Shown here: positions 1 through 4,377 of the stretch, in pieces
How positions within the stretch are numbered: position 1 is the first letter of the stretch
How the letters are laid out: each line of letters begins with the position of its first letter
Source: Candidatus Babelota bacterium
GTDB lineage: Bacteria > Babelota > Babeliae > Babelales > Babelaceae
Reading direction: 5' to 3'
Length of the DNA stretch: 6,323 nucleotides
Assembly (NCBI GenBank): GCA_003484685.1
Contig: DNBB01000042.1
Coordinates: forward strand, 20,787-27,109
Program-made: the position numbers and the translations under genes
The notes under the pieces: generated by a model
Seen by the model: only the letters and a program-made list of their open reading frames with translations
Told to the model about the DNA's origin: nothing
The model's database searches: none

Positions 1-480
1 TTGACTGCATATGAGTTAGTTAATTTTACGTCTGAAAAAGAGCTTGCTGACATTTTATATCGGTATGGCGAGGAGCATGCTTCGCGGCGGATAGCCCGTG
101 AGCTTGCGGTAGCCCGCAAGAAAAAACGCATTACTTCAACAAAAGAATTAGCGGGGCTTATCGAAGGAATTATTCCTCGAAGAAAAGGGGCAATTCACCC
201 TGCGACAAAATCATTTCAAGCATTGCGTATCGTAGTCAACCGCGAGCTTGAAAATATTGAAACTTTGCTCAAAATTGCTCCGCAATTATTGTCTGTTGGT
301 AGTAGGCTGGCGTGCATAAGTTTTCATTCCCTTGAAGACCGTATTGTTAAGCAATTTTTTAAAGAACATCCCGAATACTTTTCGATTATTACCAAAAAGG
401 TTGTGGTTGCCGATCAAGACGAATTAAAAGCAAATCCTTCGTCTCGCTCTGCAAAACTGCGTGTCGCCGAGCGGGTGTAG
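1..480 (+). CDS. rsmH: 16S rRNA (cytosine-N4)-methyltransferase RsmH, C-terminal part (5' end outside window)
   Basis: RsmH (formerly MraW) N4-methylates C1402 in the decoding centre of 16S rRNA, using S-adenosylmethionine, on the assembling small subunit. About 159 residues are visible. The family is usually a little over 300 aa, so roughly the N-terminal half, with the main SAM-binding motif, lies upstream of the window. The TTG at position 1 is an internal Leu codon, because it aligns with the family's 'LTA..(V/L)VN' stretch rather than a start. Diagnostic motifs are HPATKSFQALRIVVN (66-80 of the fragment), ISFHSLEDRIVK (106-117) and the C-terminal NPSSRSAKLRVAER (145-158). The helical middle, with RYGEE..ASRRIAR, is also typical. 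The stop is TAG at 478-480, and rodA starts two bases later, so the two are probably translationally coupled. In most bacteria rsmH is followed by ftsL and ftsI; here it is not. Identification is very secure. Confidence 0.96.
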   Translation: MTAYELVNFTSEKELADILYRYGEEHASRRIARELAVARKKKRITSTKELAGLIEGIIPRRKGAIHPATKSFQALRIVVNRELENIETLLKIAPQLLSVGSRLACISFHSLEDRIVKQFFKEHPEYFSIITKKVVVADQDELKANPSSRSAKLRVAERV

Positions 481-482
481 CC

Positions 483-1601
483 GTGCAAAAACAGCTTGAT
501 ATTGAATTTGATTCTCGCCTCTGGTATCGCATTGATTGGTTAAATGTCGTATTGGTTTTTCTGCTCGCGTGTATTGGTCTGGGCGCAATATTTAGTGCGA
601 CGTACCATGTAGAGGCTCCTCTTTCCCCGCTTTTTAAAAAGCAGTTTTTTGGTGTTTTGGGTGGTTTTTTTTTCTATGGGCTCTTTTTCTTTCTAAATCG
701 ACGCGCCTTGGTTTGGTGGGGGAGTTTACTCTATCTTATTACGATCGCGCTTCTTCTTTTTACCCTGGTGCGCGGGTCTGTCGGTATGGGTGCACAACGT
801 TGGATTAACATAGGACTTTTTAAGTTCCAGCCGTCTGAACTTGCCAAGCTCTTTTTTCCAGCCATCTTTACCCGATTGTTAGGTTTGGAGGTTAATCCAC
901 GGTTGCGATTGCGCCGACTTGTTCTATTGCTCTTTTTCTTGGCATGTAGCGTTATTCTGATCCTTAAACAACCAGACCTTGGGACGGCGCTTATTATTTT
1001 GTTTTCGGGCATTGTCCTTTTGTGGATTGCCGGATTGGGGCGTACATTTTTTATTATAGGACTGTGTACCGCGCTATTAGGCGCACCGCTCGCCTGGCGT
1101 ATGCTTAAGCCGTACCAAAAACAGCGGGTTGTTGTTTTTCTCGGCGGCGGAAGCAAGCAAAAAGAACGTTATCAGGTTGAGCAGTCTCGCATCGCTGTTG
1201 GGTCGGGGGGAGTTTTAGGCAAAGGCTACTTACAGGGTACGCAGAGTCGATTGAGTTTTTTGCCAGAAAATCATACTGACTTTATTTTTGCAGTGATTTG
1301 CGAAGAATGGGGTTTTATGGGAGCGTTTACTGTCGTTTTTCTTTTCTTTTTGCTGTTTGCTTCGGCGCTTAATCGTATTGGAACCTTGGGGAGTGTTTCG
1401 TATCAACTTCTTGCAGTTGGACTTATTTTGCCGACTTTTTTTTCAGCATTTATTAATATGGCAATGGTGCTGGGTGTTTTGCCGATTGTGGGGATTCCAC
1501 TACCTTTTATTACCTATGGATTAACACATTTGCTCATAGACTTTGCGAGTATGGGCTGGTACAACAACATTATTTCACGCGGGCCGTGGAAAACCTTGTA
1601 G
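483..1601 (+). CDS. rodA: RodA-like SEDS peptidoglycan glycosyltransferase (FtsW/RodA/SpoVE family)
   Basis: This is a 372-aa polytopic inner-membrane protein. SEDS proteins polymerise lipid II into glycan strands together with a class B PBP. RodA serves cell elongation and FtsW serves division. Hydrophobic segments run from about residue 20 to 358, starting after WYRIDWL and fitting about ten helices. Family motifs are GAQRWINIG (103-111), FQPSELAK (115-122), KQPDLGTAL (162-170), QSRIAVGSGG (234-243) and GTQSRLSFLPENHTDFIFAV (252-271). The last contains Asp266, which aligns with the catalytic Asp of RodA (Asp262 in E. coli). The GTQS...FLPE context favours RodA over FtsW, but the division between them is not absolute. 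GTG at 483 is chosen because it puts a normal short cytoplasmic tail before the first helix; its ribosome binding site is weak, suggesting coupling to rsmH. Oddities: the usual DPxGxGYQ loop is replaced by GGGSKQKERYQ (221-231), and the usual SYGGS motif near the C-terminus reads TYGLTH (344-349). No PBP2 gene is adjacent. Confidence 0.9.
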   Translation: MQKQLDIEFDSRLWYRIDWLNVVLVFLLACIGLGAIFSATYHVEAPLSPLFKKQFFGVLGGFFFYGLFFFLNRRALVWWGSLLYLITIALLLFTLVRGSVGMGAQRWINIGLFKFQPSELAKLFFPAIFTRLLGLEVNPRLRLRRLVLLLFFLACSVILILKQPDLGTALIILFSGIVLLWIAGLGRTFFIIGLCTALLGAPLAWRMLKPYQKQRVVVFLGGGSKQKERYQVEQSRIAVGSGGVLGKGYLQGTQSRLSFLPENHTDFIFAVICEEWGFMGAFTVVFLFFLLFASALNRIGTLGSVSYQLLAVGLILPTFFSAFINMAMVLGVLPIVGIPLPFITYGLTHLLIDFASMGWYNNIISRGPWKTL

Positions 1602-1604
1602 GGG
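1600..1604 (+). promoter_or_regulatory. Shine-Dalgarno AGGGG for ruvB, overlapping the rodA stop
   Basis: AGGGG overlaps the rodA TAG stop and lies 7 bases before ATG 1612. It decides the ruvB start. The reading frame is open upstream to an ATG at 1543 inside rodA, but that would add 23 residues with no resemblance to RuvB. The overlap suggests translational coupling of rodA and ruvB. Confidence 0.7.
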
Positions 1605-1611
1605 TAGTAGT

Positions 1612-2619
1612 ATGGATATCGAACAAAACGCATTTTTTTCGCTTGCCACGGTAGAGAGCAACGAGTTTGATTTTCAACCAAAGACTTTTGATGATTATTG
1701 TGGCCAGACTGATCTAAAAAAGAAGCTGCGCATTTATGCCGAAGCTGCCCGTATGCGGAATGAACCGCTTGACCATGTCCTATTGTTCGGGCCTCCAGGG
1801 TTAGGTAAGACGACGCTGGCTACTATTATGGCCCACATGATGAATGTTGCGATTCGGGTTTGTAGCGGTCCCACGCTTGAACGTACTGGTGATCTGGTTG
1901 CGATTCTTTCGGGTCTTGGTGAAAAAGATATCCTGTTTATCGACGAAATCCATAGGATTCCTTCAATCGTGGAAGAGGTGCTGTATACGGCCATGGAACA
2001 ATTTTATGTGGATGTTATTATTGGCCAGGGCTCAGGGGCTAAATCTATACGCATACCATTGCAGCCATTTACCTTGATTGGGGCGACGACCAAAGCAGGC
2101 ATGATTTCAGCCCCCCTACGTAGTCGGTTTGGAATAACTGAGCGATTTGATTTTTATACGCCTGATGAGCTTTGTGAAATTGTGGTTCAAAATGCACGGT
2201 TTGTTTCGGTTTCGATTGCGAGCGATGCTGCGCATACGATTGCTTCGGCAGCGCGGGGAACGCCGCGGGTTGCAAAAAAACTATTTCGTCGAGTGCGTGA
2301 TGTGGCTCAGGTCGAGAACAATAATAAAATTACTCGAGAAGTTGTTACCAGGGCATTCTCCTTTTTGGGCGTGGACCAAGATGGCTTGATGACTTTGGAC
2401 CATCGGTTGCTTGATATCATCACAAATCATTTTGGTGGCGGTCCGGTTGGCGTTGAGACGCTTGCTTCGATGATTGGAGAAGATGTTCAGACTATTGAAG
2501 ATGTGTACGAACCTTTTTTGCTTCGGCAAGGTTTGTTAGAAAAAACGCCACGTGGCCGCCAAATTCCGCGCTCAGTCCTTGCTAAGCGTTTATCGGGGCA
2601 AAACAGCCTTTTTGAGTAA
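1612..2619 (+). CDS. ruvB: Holliday junction branch-migration ATPase RuvB
   Basis: RuvB is the AAA+ hexameric motor that, with RuvA, drives branch migration of Holliday junctions before RuvC cleavage in recombinational repair. The protein is 335 aa, matching the usual length of about 336. Visible motifs are Walker A GPPGLGKT (60-67), Walker B ILFIDEIH (107-114, Asp111/Glu112), sensor 1 IGATT (156-160), the arginine-finger region LRSRFG (169-174, probably Arg172) and sensor 2 RGTPR (215-219). The C-terminal winged helix runs from about 274 to 317 and ends in TPRGR, which contacts DNA. The N-terminal FDDYCGQ and LDHVLLFGPPGLGKT are standard. The start is ATG 1612, supported by the upstream AGGGG. 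ruvA and ruvC are not in the window, but the next gene, yebC, is a common ruv neighbour. The protein ends in QNSLFE, which resembles a beta-clamp-binding pentapeptide. No truncation or missing catalytic residue is seen. Confidence 0.98.
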   Translation: MDIEQNAFFSLATVESNEFDFQPKTFDDYCGQTDLKKKLRIYAEAARMRNEPLDHVLLFGPPGLGKTTLATIMAHMMNVAIRVCSGPTLERTGDLVAILSGLGEKDILFIDEIHRIPSIVEEVLYTAMEQFYVDVIIGQGSGAKSIRIPLQPFTLIGATTKAGMISAPLRSRFGITERFDFYTPDELCEIVVQNARFVSVSIASDAAHTIASAARGTPRVAKKLFRRVRDVAQVENNNKITREVVTRAFSFLGVDQDGLMTLDHRLLDIITNHFGGGPVGVETLASMIGEDVQTIEDVYEPFLLRQGLLEKTPRGRQIPRSVLAKRLSGQNSLFE

Positions 2620-2633
2620 ATAACGTTCTTGGT

Positions 2634-2662
2634 TCGACAAGTGCAGCTGCTTTCGATATTCT
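2634..2662 (+). promoter_or_regulatory. Candidate sigma70-type promoter upstream of yebC
   Basis: In the 97-bp gap between ruvB and yebC, TCGACA (2634-2639, five of six matches to TTGACA) is followed after exactly 17 bases by TATTCT (2657-2662, four of six matches to TATAAT). Transcription would start near 2669, giving a leader of about 48 nt before yebC. This is the only gap in the window long enough to hold a promoter outside coding sequence. No hairpin terminator was seen after ruvB, so read-through from upstream is also possible. The rest of the gap shows nothing else recognisable. The match is by eye and short motifs occur by chance. Confidence 0.4.
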
Positions 2663-2707
2663 CAAGTCTAGATGGGACAGTGAAGCCGTAGATTAAGATT
2701 TTCTCAT

Positions 2708-2711
2708 GGAG
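2708..2711 (+). promoter_or_regulatory. Shine-Dalgarno GGAG for yebC
   Basis: GGAG lies 5 bases before ATG 2717. It supports that start, from which the invariant YebC N-terminus MSGHSKW is read. Confidence 0.65.
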
Positions 2712-2716
2712 AACCA

Positions 2717-3436
2717 ATGTCAGGTCATTCTAAGTGGAAAACCATAAAACACAAAAAAGCAGCAGCTGATGCGCAGCGCTCTAAGCTTTTTACCAAGTTA
2801 ATTAAAGAAATTACCGTAGCTGCCCGTAGCGGCGGCGGAGACCCGGTGCATAATGCCGCGTTACGCGCTTTGTTGGAAAAGGCGAAAAAACTTAATATGC
2901 CGCAAGATAATGCTATGCGCGCCATTAAAAAGGGTACGGGCGAGCTGCCTGGTGTGCATTATGAATCACATATGTACGAAGGCTATGGTCCTGCTGGCAT
3001 TGCAGTTATGGTCGAGGTTCTAACCGATAATAAAAATCGGGCGGTTGCAGAGTTGCGTAGTATGTTTACTCGCAAGGGTGGCACGCTTGCAGAAAATGGG
3101 GCTGTTAGCTGGATGTTTGAGCGATCGGGCGTGATCACGGCACGCGGTGAAACCGATATAACTGAAGATGCTTTGGTGGAGGCATTGCTTGAATTTTCAA
3201 TTAAAGATCTTTCTTTGGATGATGGGAATTGGACCGTTGTTTGTGATCCGCAAGAGATGGAAGCAGTCAAATCGGTACTTGAACGCGTAGGAATGACGAT
3301 CGAAGATTCAGAAGTGGCCTTTTTAGCTCAAAATGCTACTTCCCTGGATGAAAACCAGAGCCAATTGGCATATGATTTTCTTGAGGCAGTGGAAGAGCTT
3401 GATGATGTTCAAAATGTCTATGCGAATGTGGAGTAA
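2717..3436 (+). CDS. yebC: YebC/TACO1-family translation and regulatory factor
   Basis: This is a 239-aa cytoplasmic protein of the widespread YebC/PmpR/TACO1 family. Members were first described as DNA-binding transcriptional regulators. Mitochondrial TACO1 and, in recent work, bacterial YebC have been linked to translation, especially relief of stalling at proline-rich stretches; which role applies here cannot be read from sequence. Family signatures are all present: MSGHSKWKTIKHKKAAADA (1-19), MPQDNAMRAIKKGTG (61-75), YEGYGPAGIAVMVEVLTDN (87-105) followed by KNRAVAELR, GGTLAENGAVSWMF (121-134) and the C-terminal LDDVQNVYANVE (228-239). Length is close to the usual 240-250. The start is fixed by the conserved N-terminus and the GGAG at 2708. 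yebC next to ruv genes is a recurrent arrangement (yebC-ruvC in E. coli). The stop overlaps the yicC ribosome binding region, suggesting coupled translation. No anomalies. Confidence 0.97.
   Translation: MSGHSKWKTIKHKKAAADAQRSKLFTKLIKEITVAARSGGGDPVHNAALRALLEKAKKLNMPQDNAMRAIKKGTGELPGVHYESHMYEGYGPAGIAVMVEVLTDNKNRAVAELRSMFTRKGGTLAENGAVSWMFERSGVITARGETDITEDALVEALLEFSIKDLSLDDGNWTVVCDPQEMEAVKSVLERVGMTIEDSEVAFLAQNATSLDENQSQLAYDFLEAVEELDDVQNVYANVE
3430..3433 (+). promoter_or_regulatory. Shine-Dalgarno GGAG for yicC at the end of yebC
   Basis: GGAG lies in the last codons of yebC, directly before its TAA, and 5 bases before ATG 3439. It supports the yicC start and implies that the two genes are translated from one message. 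Confidence 0.65.
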
Positions 3437-3438
3437 AA

Positions 3439-4353
3439 ATGGCGTTTTCTGCTTTTAGTATGACGGGCTATGCCTCGCATACCTTTGAATTGCCGTGTCG
3501 AGAAGGTTTGGTTTCCGCGACTATTCATGTCAAAGTTCTTAATGGTCGATTCTTTGAGCCGACTTTTCGTCTTCCCCATGCGCTCGCGCATTTGGAACCG
3601 GCACTGGTAAAGATGCTTCGTGAAGCCTTGGTTCGGGGAACGGTGTACTGTACGATCCATATTGGTACGCTTTTTGCGCTGACAAGTCGCCCTATGGTCT
3701 CTTCGGTGGCAATAGCCGGTTATATTGAAGCGTTGAATGAGATCAAAAAACATCTACCCGATTCTCCTGGTGATTTGATTTCTGCAGCAAATCTTGTGGG
3801 CTTGCCGCATGTTGTTGAGTTTGTTGAAGATCCGGTGGGACACGAGATCAATGAGCGTATCTTGGCCGACTTTTCCACGGTAGTTGAGATGCTGCAAGCA
3901 GAGCGCGTGCGTGAAGGCGCAGTTCTTGCTGATGATATTGGGACTCGGCTTGACCGTTTAGAGACTGCAGTAGAGCAAATTGCAGAACGTTCGCGTGAAG
4001 TCTTTGCTGCTAAGCGGCAACGCATCTTGGAGAACTTACAGCAACTTGTTGCGCAGGCTGGCTGTACGGAAGATGCTAATGAGGTTCAACTTCAACACGC
4101 CTTTGCACAAATTGAAAAGCTTGATGTACACGAAGAATTAGTTCGCTTGCGCACACACATAGCAAGTGCACGTTCTATTTTGGGTTTGGATAGCATCGAA
4201 AAAGGAAAACGCTTAGATTTTACTACTCAGGAGATGTTCCGGGAGACCAATACGATTGGTGCAAAATGCGGTGACGCAGAACTTGGTGGATTAGTAATTA
4301 GCGCAAAGGTTGAATTAGAAAAGATACGAGAGCAAGTGCAAAACCTTGTCTAA
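3439..4353 (+). CDS. yicC: YicC/YloC-family endoribonuclease-like protein
   Basis: The protein is 304 aa, slightly longer than the usual 285-295. The family has an N-terminal YicC-like domain and a C-terminal DUF1732 domain. E. coli YicC has been tied to small-RNA turnover, and Bacillus YloC has been reported as an endoribonuclease, so a cytoplasmic role in RNA metabolism is inferred. Visible signatures are FSMTGYA (6-12), the segment VKVLNGRFFEPTFRLP (31-46) matching the family's 'SVNxRxLExxFRLP', RGTVYCTIHI (66-75), REGAVLADDI (158-167), DVHEELVRLRTHI (229-241) and the strongly conserved C-terminus GKRLDFTTQEMFRETNTIGA (256-275), continuing CGDAEL and ending KIREQVQNLV. Residues about 145-205 are charged and helical, probably a coiled coil. 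The slight extra length may come from the N-terminal region around residues 13-25. In many genomes yicC precedes gmk and rpoZ; here dnaE follows after 24 bp. Confidence 0.94.
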   Translation: MAFSAFSMTGYASHTFELPCREGLVSATIHVKVLNGRFFEPTFRLPHALAHLEPALVKMLREALVRGTVYCTIHIGTLFALTSRPMVSSVAIAGYIEALNEIKKHLPDSPGDLISAANLVGLPHVVEFVEDPVGHEINERILADFSTVVEMLQAERVREGAVLADDIGTRLDRLETAVEQIAERSREVFAAKRQRILENLQQLVAQAGCTEDANEVQLQHAFAQIEKLDVHEELVRLRTHIASARSILGLDSIEKGKRLDFTTQEMFRETNTIGAKCGDAELGGLVISAKVELEKIREQVQNLV

Positions 4354-4377
4354 ATAAAATCTAGGGTATACAGCGAT

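Noticed and set aside
1..3. TTG at position 1 as the start of a short gene
   Set aside because: It aligns to an internal Leu of RsmH. The gene continues upstream of the window.
731..1156. Minus-strand open frame of 141 codons
   Set aside because: It lies wholly inside rodA, is rich in Arg and Thr as expected of an antisense reading, and resembles no known family.
1543..1611. Upstream in-frame extension of ruvB to ATG 1543
   Set aside because: The extra 23 residues overlap the rodA C-terminus and match nothing in RuvB. ATG 1612 has a good ribosome binding site and gives the normal family length.
2272..2283. Seven-A run in ruvB as a programmed -1 frameshift site
   Set aside because: The run reads GCA AAA AAA CTA and encodes conserved family residues. 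No stimulatory hairpin or useful alternative frame was seen, and the in-frame product is complete.
2641..2691. Possible 16-codon leader peptide in the ruvB-yebC gap (GTG to TAG)
   Set aside because: No ribosome binding site, no regulatory residue run and no attenuator-like hairpin; open frames this short are expected by chance.
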